A stretch of DNA of 16,088 nucleotides from an uncultured Bacteroidales bacterium (lineage in GTDB: Bacteria > Bacteroidota > Bacteroidia > Bacteroidales > F082). Below, piece after piece: positions 1-6,479 of this stretch. Each line of letters starts with the position of its first letter. Positions within the stretch are counted from its first letter, which is position 1. The position numbers were made by a program, and so were the translations under genes. Location of the stretch: assembly GCA_905234765.1 (NCBI GenBank), contig CAJOIF010000053.1, positions 1-16,088 on the forward strand, given 5' to 3'. The notes under the pieces were generated by a model. It saw nothing but the letters and a program-made list of their open reading frames with translations. It was not told where the DNA came from and did no database searches.

Positions 1-108
1 GGCCTGCAGGAAGAGCACGAAGATGGCCAACATGGTATAATAGCCAAAGCGCTCGCCCGTATTGGCGAGGGCGAGCGCATAGAGGCCTTTAGGATGTCCT
101 TTGAACAT
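1..108 (-). CDS. POT-family peptide/H+ symporter, N-terminus only
   Basis: This is the first 36 codons of a second proton-coupled oligopeptide transporter, cut by the left window edge. The start ATG is at 106-108 on the minus strand. The peptide begins MFKGHPKGLYALALANTGER and continues FGYYTMLAIFVLFLQA, the TM1 region of POT/PTR2 proteins. It parallels residues 36-65 of the complete transporter that ends 30 bp upstream of it, so the two genes are tandem paralogues and probably co-transcribed. As in the neighbour, the first Glu of the usual ExxER motif is Asn (NTGER). The family assignment is firm; the substrate is inferred from the family only. Confidence 0.8.
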   Translation of the reverse strand, partial: MFKGHPKGLYALALANTGERFGYYTMLAIFVLFLQA

Positions 109-132
109 AGTGAGGAGTTAGGAGTTAGGAGT
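109..132 (+). repeat. GGAGTTA-type low-complexity repeat, copy A
   Basis: On the plus strand this reads GTGAGGAGTTAGGAGTTAGG plus AGT: tandem 7-base GGAGTTA units with one GTGAGGA variant. It fills most of the 30-bp gap between the two transporter genes. The 16-base core GTGAGGAGTTAGGAGT is also present, on the opposite strand, inside the vsr gene at 6818-6850. Its function is unknown. Confidence 0.75.
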
Positions 133-138
133 AAAGCG

Positions 139-1821
139 TTAGGCGGTTACACGCTCCAACCATTTCACCATACCCAACATGATCGACATGGAAACGATGC
201 AGATGCACAGGAACACGGTCCAGCAGACCCAGATCGGCCATGCGTTGTACATGAGGGGACCCACGAAGATGAACAGGTTGCCGATGGCGGTGGCGGCGAG
301 CCACAGACCTTGGCAGAGACCCTGGAGGTGACGCGGGGCGACTTTCGACACGAACGACAGACCCAGAGGCGAGATGAACAGCTCAGCCACCGTCAGGAAG
401 AAGTAGACGACGAACATCACCCAATAGCCTTGCTTGTGCAATCCAGCCGCGGCCATCGCCTGGCTGTCCATGGCACGGAACTCATCGCCCGACGGATAAC
501 CGTTGGCCAGCGAGAGCGACATCAAGAAGAGGTAAGCGATACCTGCGATAAGCATACCCAAGGCAATCTTACGCGGGGTGGAAACGGCTTTGCCCTTTCT
601 TGCCAATGAGGCGAAAATGCCCATGACGATAGGTGTGAGGATGATCACGAACAGCGGGTTCAAAGACTGAGTAATCTCAGGAGCGAGCCACTGTGAGTTG
701 ACGAAGTCACGGGCGAACACCATCAGCGACTGGCCATTCTGGTGGAACGAGAGCCAGAAGAACACGGCGATGCCCAACACGGCGAACAGGGCGGCCATAC
801 GTTGTTTGATTTCCTTGGCCATGGCAGCCTTTTCTTCGGGAGTGTAACCAGCCACTTCGACGGCGAGTTTCTTGCCGGGTTGGGGGAACTTCTTCTTTTG
901 GGTGACGAACACAATCAGGGAGATCATCATGGCGATCATCGAGGCGATGAAGGCGAAGTGGATGCCTTGGTTGTACACGCCGATGTAATCGGAGCAGAAC
1001 TGCGTCAGGTCGGTAGCAGCGCTGGAATCGATCACGGAGTTGGCCATGGTTTCGGTGAATTTGGAGGTCACCGTTCCGTCAGCCAGATACTGGTGGCAGA
1101 GGGCCGGCATGTCGGCGTTATAGATGAAGTTGTGGGCTTTGAGCCACCACACACGCAGCAGGGGAGCCACGAAGGGGGCGATCACACCACCGATGTTGAT
1201 GAACACGTAGAAAATCTGGAAACCGCTGTCACGGCGATCTTTGGCTTCGGCCAGGGCTTCGGGGCCTTTCTTGGCGGCTTCGGCTTCGAAGTTGTCGTAC
1301 AGCTGACCCACCAGGGCTTGCAGGTTGCCTTTGAAGAGGCCGTTACCGAAGGCGATCATGAGCAGGGCCACGCAGGTGAAGATGAGGATGCCCCACCAGG
1401 CACCGGTGCCGTCGGCGATGATGCCTTGGGCATCTCTACTGAACAGCGGGATGGCAAGGGCCACATAGCCCACAGCCATGATGATCAAGCCCCACTGGAT
1501 GGTGCCATGGTAGTTCTGCGTACGGTCGGCGATGATACCGCCCACCAGGGCCAGCACATAGATGCCGAAGTAGAACACCGAGTAGATGATACCGGCGACG
1601 CCATCGGGCAGACCGAACTTCGAAACGAGGAACAGCAGCAGGATGGCATTCATAATGTAGTAGCCGAAACGCTCACCCATGTTACTCAGGGCGGCGGCAA
1701 TCAATCCTTTCGGGTGATAACGCTTCGCGGTGCGAAGGTAGTAGATCAGGAAAGGAATCACGACAATCAGGATGGCGACCAAAAGCACCACCATCAGATT
1801 TCTTTGCAAAAATTCCAACAT
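139..1821 (-). CDS. POT/PTR2-family proton-dependent oligopeptide transporter
   Basis: A 560-residue integral membrane protein of the major facilitator superfamily, POT branch, expected to import di- and tripeptides with protons across the inner membrane. Visible family marks are NMGERFGYY (residues 47-55), GNGLFKGNLQALVGQLY (159-175) and FYVFINIGG (204-212, the PTR2 signature FYxxINxG). An extra hydrophobic segment (residues about 8-28) precedes the usual TM1, which the paralogue to the left lacks. The first Glu of ExxER, important for proton coupling in studied POTs, is Asn here. A loop at about 225-285 carries several Cys and polar residues between helices. The gene has its own promoter (1863-1894) and is followed after 30 bp by a second POT gene. 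Family call is firm; exact substrate is not determined. Confidence 0.9.
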   Translation of the reverse strand: MLEFLQRNLMVVLLVAILIVVIPFLIYYLRTAKRYHPKGLIAAALSNMGERFGYYIMNAILLLFLVSKFGLPDGVAGIIYSVFYFGIYVLALVGGIIADRTQNYHGTIQWGLIIMAVGYVALAIPLFSRDAQGIIADGTGAWWGILIFTCVALLMIAFGNGLFKGNLQALVGQLYDNFEAEAAKKGPEALAEAKDRRDSGFQIFYVFINIGGVIAPFVAPLLRVWWLKAHNFIYNADMPALCHQYLADGTVTSKFTETMANSVIDSSAATDLTQFCSDYIGVYNQGIHFAFIASMIAMMISLIVFVTQKKKFPQPGKKLAVEVAGYTPEEKAAMAKEIKQRMAALFAVLGIAVFFWLSFHQNGQSLMVFARDFVNSQWLAPEITQSLNPLFVIILTPIVMGIFASLARKGKAVSTPRKIALGMLIAGIAYLFLMSLSLANGYPSGDEFRAMDSQAMAAAGLHKQGYWVMFVVYFFLTVAELFISPLGLSFVSKVAPRHLQGLCQGLWLAATAIGNLFIFVGPLMYNAWPIWVCWTVFLCICIVSMSIMLGMVKWLERVTA

Positions 1822-1862
1822 AGTACTAGTATTTAAGATTTGATGATTTCAGTATTAAGGTG

Positions 1863-1894
1863 CAAAGGTAGGATGTTTTTCGGTAAAATCCAAA
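1863..1894 (-). promoter_or_regulatory. Bacteroidetes-type promoter for the POT transporter
   Basis: Minus-strand -7 element TACCTTTG (1870 to 1863) and -33 element TTTG (1894 to 1891), separated by 20 bases, match the TTTG/TAnnTTTG consensus. Transcription would start near 1856, giving a leader of about 35 nt before the ATG at 1821. It overlaps the region holding the divergent promoter for the gene starting at 1915. Confidence 0.65.
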
Positions 1895-1902
1895 TATTGT
1901 TT

Positions 1903-1910
1903 TATCTTTG
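1903..1910 (+). promoter_or_regulatory. -7 element of promoter for the AlbA_2 gene
   Basis: TATCTTTG matches the TAnnTTTG consensus exactly. A weak -33 match (TTTCGG, about 1878-1883) lies about 20 bases upstream. The box ends only 4 bases before the ATG at 1915, so the transcript would be leaderless or nearly so, or translation starts slightly later. Confidence 0.5.
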
Positions 1911-1914
1911 CGAG

Positions 1915-2544
1915 ATGATGGATGACAAGCGATATCTTCAGAGCCTGATTCAGGAGGGCGAGCATCAGCGGCAGGACTTCAAATATCGAGTCGATGATGC
2001 CCGCAAGCTTGCCCGGTCGGTGTCGGCCTTTGCCAACACTGATGGGGGTCGGCTGCTCATTGGGGTGCGCGACGACGGCGTGATTGCCGGGGTGCGCACC
2101 GAGGGGGAGATTCACGTGATGCACCAAGCCGCCTTCAAGTATTGCACGCCCGAGGCCAGCATTCGGTTCGACACCTATCATGCCGACGGCAAGGCGGTGG
2201 TCGTGGCCACCGTACCCCCATCGGAGAAGAGGCCCATTTGCGCTCCCGACGAGGACGGCCGGATGAGGGCGTATCTTCGGGTTCATGACGAGAACATCGT
2301 GGCTTCGCCGGTGCTGTTCAAGCTGTGGCAGGAATCCCAGGAGCCGCAGGGGGCGTTGCTAGTGTATGACGATGACATCCGTCGGCTGCTCAGCGTGATG
2401 GAGGGACGGCTGACTTTGAAGCAAATCGTACGTTCGGTACGCCTTCCCAGGAACAAGGTCATCACGCTGTTGGCCCATTTGATCCGTTTTGGCACGGTTC
2501 AGTGGGAGTATGACGACCAGGAATTTGTATTCAGTTTAAAATAG
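1915..2544 (+). CDS. AlbA_2 (Schlafen-like) domain protein with C-terminal winged helix
   Basis: A protein of about 209 residues with an N-terminal AlbA_2 domain. The marks are LIQEGEHQRQDFKY (about 11-24), followed by ARSVSAFANTDGGRLLIGV and DDGVIAGV (about 33-60), a pattern typical of the family's putative nucleic-acid-binding fold. The C-terminal 50 residues (LTLKQIVRSVRLPRNKVITL) look like a helix-turn-helix or winged helix. I chose the start at 1915 (or 1918) because homologues begin just before YLQSLI. The 25 codons upstream, in frame from 1840, overlap the promoter and look non-coding. The gene is followed after 17 bp by the TSCPD gene, so the two are probably an operon. A regulatory or nucleic-acid-binding role is inferred; targets are unknown. 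Confidence 0.8.
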   Translation: MMDDKRYLQSLIQEGEHQRQDFKYRVDDARKLARSVSAFANTDGGRLLIGVRDDGVIAGVRTEGEIHVMHQAAFKYCTPEASIRFDTYHADGKAVVVATVPPSEKRPICAPDEDGRMRAYLRVHDENIVASPVLFKLWQESQEPQGALLVYDDDIRRLLSVMEGRLTLKQIVRSVRLPRNKVITLLAHLIRFGTVQWEYDDQEFVFSLK

Positions 2545-2561
2545 ATATATAAATATACAGT

Positions 2562-2822
2562 ATGAAACACACCTATTATCCGAGGGGCACTTGTAGCCAA
2601 GTCATTGAATTCGAGATCATCGACGGCAAAATCCACAATGTACAGTTTTACGGCGGTTGTGACGGCAACACCCAGGGCGTAGGCCGACTTGTGGAAGGCA
2701 TGGATGCTGATGAGGTGGTTCAGCGATTGGAAGGCATCCGTTGTGGGTTCAAGCCTACTTCTTGTCCGGATCAGCTGGCGAAAGGCATCCGTGAAGCTCT
2801 ATCCCTAAAAGCCGAGATTTGA
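2562..2822 (+). CDS. TSCPD domain-containing protein (TIGR03905-like)
   Basis: A small 86-residue protein that is essentially one TSCPD domain, named after the motif visible at 67-71 (TSCPD). The other family mark is YGGCDGNTQGV (30-40). Four Cys residues (11, 33, 61, 68) are spaced as expected for a metal-binding site. The domain also occurs at the C-terminus of some ribonucleotide reductases, but the function of the stand-alone form is not established. The gene lies 17 bp after the AlbA_2 gene and probably shares its transcript. Its last 68 bases overlap the 3' end of the convergent ogt gene. Confidence 0.85.
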   Translation: MKHTYYPRGTCSQVIEFEIIDGKIHNVQFYGGCDGNTQGVGRLVEGMDADEVVQRLEGIRCGFKPTSCPDQLAKGIREALSLKAEI

Positions 2823-3237
2823 TGTCGAGGCCGGAAGCATAGCCTGTGAGCGAGCCATCGGCGCCGATGACGCGATGGCAGGGGATGATGATGGCGATGG
2901 GGTTGCGATGGATGGCTTGTCCGACGGCCTGTGCCGAGCGGCAGCTGATGCGTTGGGCGATGGTGCCGTAGGTGGTGGTTTGTCCGTAAGGGATTTTGAG
3001 CAGTTCCTGCCAGACTTTTTGTTGGAACGGTGTGCCCTGAAGGTTAAGTTGAGGGGCTTTTGTTGGATTGTTTCCGCTGAAATAAAGATCGAGCCAACGG
3101 CGGGTTTCTTTGAAAACCGGGAGGTCTGGGTCGTTCGTACTTTCTTTGGGTTTCCCGAATCTCAGTTCCGTCAACGATGTGCCGTCGCTGACCATGATGA
3201 GTACTCCTATTGGCGATTGGTACCAGGTTTTCATCAT
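2755..3237 (-). CDS. ogt: Methylated-DNA--protein-cysteine S-methyltransferase
   Basis: A 160-residue O6-alkylguanine-DNA alkyltransferase that repairs O6-methylguanine by moving the methyl group to its own cysteine. The active-site motif IIIPCHRV is at 117-123, with Cys120 as acceptor. Upstream marks are GTPFQQKVWQELLKIPYGQT (68-87) and AVGQAIHRNP (104-113), the DNA-binding helix region. It lacks the long N-terminal Ada regulatory part. The start ATG at 3235-3237 overlaps the TGA of the Sel1 gene (ATGATGA), so the two are translationally coupled; a second Met codon follows immediately. The C-terminal tail after LLGIELHG (about 10 residues) is an extension read through the TSCPD gene on the other strand. 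Confidence 0.92.
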   Translation of the reverse strand: MMKTWYQSPIGVLIMVSDGTSLTELRFGKPKESTNDPDLPVFKETRRWLDLYFSGNNPTKAPQLNLQGTPFQQKVWQELLKIPYGQTTTYGTIAQRISCRSAQAVGQAIHRNPIAIIIPCHRVIGADGSLTGYASGLDIKSRLLGIELHGCLSPADPDKK

Positions 3238-3764
3238 TCTGACTTCCGACTTGTAGCCATCAGCTTTTCCAGATTTCTTTGGGCCAGTTTATTGCCCTGT
3301 TTGGCCGCTTCTTCGTACCAATGGAGGGCCAGTTCCGTATCCTTATAGGTTCCGATGCCGTGCTCGAAATACATTCCTACGCGGCACATGGCCTCGGGCA
3401 ATCCATCCTTAGCCACTTCCAGGCACAGTTGAAACGCCTTGCTTAAGTCCTGTTCACAGCCTTTGGGGAAGTCGAAGCAGAGCACCAACGCATACCGGGC
3501 TTGAAGATGGCCTTTTTTAGCTGCTTGTTGATAGCATTCAAACGACTTACGGTAGATTTTGAGATCGTCGTAGACTATACCAGCTTCGTACAGTTTGTCG
3601 GGATCACCTGTCTTAACCAATCGGCGAGCCTTAGTCTTCAGTTCGATTCGATTCCAAAGCTTATCGAGAATGGGTACCTCAAACGGCATTCGCTTGGTAC
3701 TGTATCGAGCACCCCCTGGCGTTCTTAGATGAGTTACATACCTTGAGTTGACTTGTCTTTTCAT
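3234..3764 (-). CDS. Sel1/TPR-like repeat protein
   Basis: A 176-residue protein whose C-terminal 120 residues consist of Sel1-type helical repeats. Successive units contain AAKKGHLQARYALV, VAKDGLPEAMCRVGMYFEHG and EEAAKQGNKLAQRNL, the alanine/glycine pattern of tetratricopeptide-like scaffolds for protein-protein contacts. No signal peptide is seen, so it is probably cytoplasmic. The first 25 residues are basic and not protein-like; Met26 (MPFEVPILDKLW, codon at 3687-3689) is an alternative start that would leave a leader of about 77 nt instead of almost none. It is the first gene of a two-gene operon with ogt. The partner is unknown. Confidence 0.75.
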   Translation of the reverse strand: MKRQVNSRYVTHLRTPGGARYSTKRMPFEVPILDKLWNRIELKTKARRLVKTGDPDKLYEAGIVYDDLKIYRKSFECYQQAAKKGHLQARYALVLCFDFPKGCEQDLSKAFQLCLEVAKDGLPEAMCRVGMYFEHGIGTYKDTELALHWYEEAAKQGNKLAQRNLEKLMATSRKSE

Positions 3765-3772
3765 AGAGGCTA

Positions 3773-3803
3773 CAAAGATACAAATTACCAGATAAAAGGC
3801 AAA
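3773..3803 (-). promoter_or_regulatory. Bacteroidetes-type promoter for the Sel1-ogt operon
   Basis: Minus-strand TTTG (3803 to 3800), a 19-base spacer and TATCTTTG (3780 to 3773) match the consensus exactly. The -33 half lies inside the last codons of the methyltransferase-like gene. The -7 box ends 9 bases before the ATG at 3764, so the leader is only a few nucleotides if that start is used. Confidence 0.65.
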
Positions 3804-4084
3804 ATTCTGTATTTCACCCGCTTTTTATATTCGCTGTAGCTCAGCGCCACGACCGTTTTTTGTTCTTTTTCCTGTTCTTTGGCGTTAAGTCGTTTTTGGA
3901 GAAGTGACGGGTTTTTGACCATCATGACAAGACCCGAAATGAACATCGGGACGAAGAGGATGCCCATCAGCAGCCAGCCTTGCCAGTAGTGGAGTGATCC
4001 TGCGGGCAGGAAAATGAGCACTCCCAGGAGGATGACACCGAGGAGGAATTTGGCGAGGGCTTGAAAAAAGAGTTTGGAGGTCAT
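3785..4084 (-). pseudogene. Isoprenylcysteine-methyltransferase-like protein with internal deletion
   Basis: A 99-residue ORF with two hydrophobic N-terminal segments (about 11-28 and 36-56) followed by NPSLLQKRLNAKEQEKEQKT, then directly YSEYKKRVKYRILPFIW. In the membrane methyltransferase family as I know it (ICMT-like, about 200 residues), the first part is the N-terminus and the last 17 residues are the extreme C-terminus. The middle, with further membrane helices and the SAM-binding RHPxY region, is missing. The join is near residues 81-83 (about 3838-3848) and keeps the frame. CGCTG and CAGCG flank the join as a short inverted repeat. The protein cannot be an active methyltransferase. 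Its ATG overlaps the TGA of the phosphatase gene (ATGA). The deletion is inferred from remembered family sequence. Confidence 0.65.
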
Positions 4085-4731
4085 GGTAATAACAGTTTTT
4101 GTAATTCTTCAACGGTCTCGGCCACAGTGAGGCCTGGTGTGTTTTTCATGTTGCGGTAACCCCAGCCGACGGCAATGCCCGCGATGCCGCCGTTGGCAGC
4201 AGTTTCCATGTCGGTATCCGAATCGCCTACCATGACCGCATTTTCTTTGTTGATGCCTGCTTTACGCAGCACCTCATCTACAACTTCAGGATCCGGCTTT
4301 AAGGGTTTATTGGGTCGGTTGCCCAAGATGGCCACAAAGGGGATGTCGGGAAAGAATTCCTTAATTAGATGCTCCGTACCCTCTTGGAACTTGTTGGAGG
4401 CGACGGCAAGTCTTATATCGTTACGATGTAGCTCGGCAATAAGCTCCTGTATCCCAGGAAACGGCTTGGTGTAAACATCGATGTGAGTATTATAGTACGT
4501 CCTGAAATCGGCAAGTACAGCATCAATTAATGCTTCATCATGGGCGTGTTCCAAAGGCAAGGCTTGGCTCATCAGGTTGCGCGCTCCGTGGCCAACCATT
4601 TTCATATATTCGGCACGCATATGTTGAGGAAAGCCCCGTTGCTCCATGGCATAGTTAACCGCTGCGCTAAGGTCGTCAAGCGTGTCGAGCAAGGTACCGT
4701 CGAGGTCAAAGATGACTAGTTTTGGGGTCAT
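4081..4731 (-). CDS. gph: HAD-superfamily phosphatase, phosphoglycolate phosphatase-like
   Basis: A 216-residue haloacid dehalogenase-type phosphatase. Motif I is FDLDGTLLDT (8-17; Asp9 nucleophile, Asp11 acid/base), with the helical cap at about 20-85. Motif II is AVASNK, motif III the Lys in NKPLKPDP, and motif IV VGDSDTDMETA. The length and motif wording fit Gph/PGP phosphatases, which remove 2-phosphoglycolate, a product of oxidative DNA damage repair, but substrates in this superfamily are hard to tell apart (pyrophosphatase PpaX and beta-phosphoglucomutase are relatives). The start ATG (4729-4731) overlaps the stop of the ORF6N remnant, and the stop overlaps the next gene, so all three are coupled. 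Confidence 0.82.
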   Translation of the reverse strand: MTPKLVIFDLDGTLLDTLDDLSAAVNYAMEQRGFPQHMRAEYMKMVGHGARNLMSQALPLEHAHDEALIDAVLADFRTYYNTHIDVYTKPFPGIQELIAELHRNDIRLAVASNKFQEGTEHLIKEFFPDIPFVAILGNRPNKPLKPDPEVVDEVLRKAGINKENAVMVGDSDTDMETAANGGIAGIAVGWGYRNMKNTPGLTVAETVEELQKLLLP

Positions 4732-4829
4732 GGTTTCTTTTTAAGATATTTACTATATTGGCCTTTTCCGTTTAAGGTGCAGTTTTTGCACCTTAAAGAA
4801 TCATACTCTTCCTTGGTCAACTCAAACAT
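4728..4829 (-). pseudogene. ORF6N-domain remnant, 33 codons
   Basis: A short reading frame (ATG at 4827-4829, TGA at 4728-4730) encodes MFELTKEEYDSLRCKNCTLN followed by GKGQYSKYLKKKP. This closely resembles the middle of ORF6N/KilA-N-type phage regulator domains (FMFELTxEEYxxLRxxxxTLxxGQHxKYLPY), where MFELT is internal, so what remains is about a third of the domain. The bases upstream (4830-4881) are AT-rich and show no ORF6N N-terminus. The TGA overlaps the gph start as ATGA, so if translated it acts as a leader peptide for gph. A perfect 11-bp inverted repeat lies inside it. Confidence 0.6.
4771..4797. repeat. Perfect 11-bp inverted repeat (hairpin)
   Basis: TTTAAGGTGCA (4771-4781), a 5-base loop, then TGCACCTTAAA (4787-4797). 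It sits about 85 bp past the end of the sugar kinase gene, inside the ORF6N remnant and ahead of gph. No T-run follows on either strand, so it is not a typical intrinsic terminator. It could attenuate or process the transcript between the kinase and gph. Confidence 0.55.
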
Positions 4830-4881
4830 AATAATATAAATATTTTATTTCACTACATTAATACGTTGAAAACATTTAAAA

Positions 4882-5784
4882 TTATTTTAGGGAATCAACC
4901 AATTCGTCGCTGATGTTATTCCCTAACTGACGGCAGACGTCTTGGCTCCAGCGTTGGGCCATCGTTATTAGGTGAGAATTGAGAGGTGAGAGTTGAGAAT
5001 TAAGCTTTGCGTAGATATAGCCAGCGTTGAAGTTGTCGCCGGCGCCGACGGTACTGACGGTTGCTATCGGCTGCACGGGATAGGTTTCGCAACCTTCGGG
5101 GGTATAGACCCGTATCGAACGGGCGCCATCGGTCAGAATCAAGGTGTTGCAAAAGCCTTTCACCTTTTCGTAGATGGCGTCACCGTCGTCCAGGCCGTAC
5201 AGATAGTCGAAATCCTCCATCGAGCCACGCACCACATCGGCCAGGCTCATGTTTTCTTCGATATTGGGCTTCAGGATGGGGATATCGGCTATATAGTTTT
5301 TACGGAAGTTGACGTCGTAATAGAGCCAAGCGCCAGCTTTGTGAGCGTCACGCAATAGGCCGCCCACTACGGGACGGATGGCTGGATTGATGGCGAAGTA
5401 TGACCCGAAGAGCACGATGTCGTCTTTAGTAAACTCTGGTAGCTTTCCGCTGAGCGCTACGGGTGATGGATCCTTATAGAACACATATTGTGCATCGTTG
5501 TGCTCATCGAGGAAGGCCAGCGAGACGGGTGATTTGACGTGGTCGCGACGGAAGACGTATTCCGATGAAACACCGTTTTCTTTCAGATAGTTGCAAACCA
5601 GATCACCCACATGGTCGCCACCCACTTCGGTCACCATGACGCAGGGGATGCCGGCCCGTCCGAGTGAGACAATACTATTGAATGTTGATCCGCCAGGGAC
5701 GGCCTTTAGCGGTTGGTCGTCCTTGAAAAGGATGTCGAGGACGGTTTCTCCGATGCCAATTACTCTTTTTCTTGTCACGTTCAC
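4882..5784 (-). CDS. PfkB-family carbohydrate kinase (fructokinase-like)
   Basis: A 300-residue ribokinase-fold sugar kinase that would phosphorylate a sugar, perhaps fructose, with ATP in the cytoplasm. The N-terminal marks are GIGETVLDILF and the substrate-binding PGGSTFNSIVSLGRAG (30-45). PfkB signature 2 is STVGAGDNFNAGYIYA (about 244-259), with the catalytic Asp in GAGD; the usual leading Asp of DTxGAGD is Ser. Right after it, residues about 261-272 (NSQLSPLNSHLI) are encoded by a low-complexity repeat, so the C-terminal helices are shifted by an insertion. The start is GTG at 5782-5784, overlapping the TGA of the DUF1016 gene (GTGA); GTG at 5776-5778 is an alternative. Activity may be impaired. 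Confidence 0.82.
   Translation of the reverse strand: MNVTRKRVIGIGETVLDILFKDDQPLKAVPGGSTFNSIVSLGRAGIPCVMVTEVGGDHVGDLVCNYLKENGVSSEYVFRRDHVKSPVSLAFLDEHNDAQYVFYKDPSPVALSGKLPEFTKDDIVLFGSYFAINPAIRPVVGGLLRDAHKAGAWLYYDVNFRKNYIADIPILKPNIEENMSLADVVRGSMEDFDYLYGLDDGDAIYEKVKGFCNTLILTDGARSIRVYTPEGCETYPVQPIATVSTVGAGDNFNAGYIYAKLNSQLSPLNSHLITMAQRWSQDVCRQLGNNISDELVDSLK
4971..5003 (+). repeat. GAGAATTGAGAG-type low-complexity repeat, copy C, within a coding region
   Basis: The plus strand reads GGTGAGAATTGAGAGGTGAG then AGTTGAGAATTAA: imperfect repeats of GTGAGA/ATTGAGA units. Similar in style to the GGAGTTA repeats at 109-132 and 6818-6850 but with a different unit. It encodes about 11 residues near the C-terminus of the PfkB kinase on the other strand, keeping the frame. 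Confidence 0.65.
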
Positions 5785-6446
5785 TTTCTTTTACTTACAA
5801 ATCTACAAAACTCCACCAAACTACGCTGGATGACGCCACCTACCTGCAACTGCTCCTTATACAGAGCCACCATCGTGGGCGACATGCTCCGGTTCAGCGC
5901 ATAGCGCACCACCTCCATATCAGCATCTTTGCAAAGGATGATGCCGATGCTTGGATTCTCGTTCGAGCGACGCTCCTCCTGATCCAATGCCTCTATATGA
6001 ATGAAGTCCTTCATGTGGGCGATAATCTCCTTCCTCAGTTTCGACTCCTTGTACTTTACGGGCAGCCCGAACATCTCCAGATAGACAGTATCTTTGAAAA
6101 GCACGCCACTTTGCGGATATTCGCGCTTCATCATTTCTGACTGCACCATCTTGTAGATAGTACGGTAACTCCACCCTTTAGCCTTAGGACTTTGGGTTCG
6201 GATATAATCCGCTAGCATCCGCACCACGCCGTCACCCCAGGCGGCTTTTTTCAGACGGTCGGACACGTATGCACCCACCTCCCAAAGCATATTGAGCGAT
6301 TCGTTATGCACAGCATACATCGCCCGTTTCTTGTGGGCAGAGATAATGCCGTATATCGTATCGAACTCCGCCTTGTATGCCAAAGGATTATTGCCTGGCT
6401 CCACAACTGTTGGCAGATTGCCTTTATCTAATTTTTTCTTTGCCAT
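5781..6446 (-). pseudogene. DUF1016/YhcG PDDEXK nuclease with internal deletions
   Basis: A 221-residue ORF recognisable as the DUF1016 family (full members are about 330-390 residues). The N-terminal helical domain is present: MLWEVGAYVSDRL (53-65), WGDGVVRMLADYI (70-82), KGWSYRTIYKMVQ (90-102). It then jumps to REYPQSGVLFKDT and LRKEIIAHMKDFI, and from there to EALDQEERRSNENPSIGIIL and the usual C-terminus SMSPTMVALYKEQL. Missing as I know the family are the segment between residues 102 and about 108 and the catalytic core between 149 and about 152 (FYIDLLFYH ... ELK). Without the Asp and ExK residues it cannot be an active nuclease. Both joins keep the frame. It has its own promoter and overlaps the PfkB start. 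Confidence 0.65.
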
Positions 6447-6479
6447 GTTTGGATGTTGTTTACAGATTAATTTTTTCTA

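Noticed and set aside
109..132. GGAGTTA tracts as a CRISPR array or telomere-like repeat
   Set aside because: Units are 7 bases with no spacers, tracts are under 40 bases, and no cas gene is near.
742..1836. Long open frame on the plus strand opposite the POT transporter
   Set aside because: It is His/Gly/Asp-rich, has no domain pattern, and is the complement of a clear membrane protein gene.
1840..1914. Upstream start for the AlbA_2 gene
   Set aside because: It would run through the divergent promoters, and the extra residues do not look like the family.
4771..4797. Hairpin as an intrinsic terminator of the PfkB gene
   Set aside because: The stem is perfect but no T-run follows on the minus strand, and the next genes are coupled downstream.
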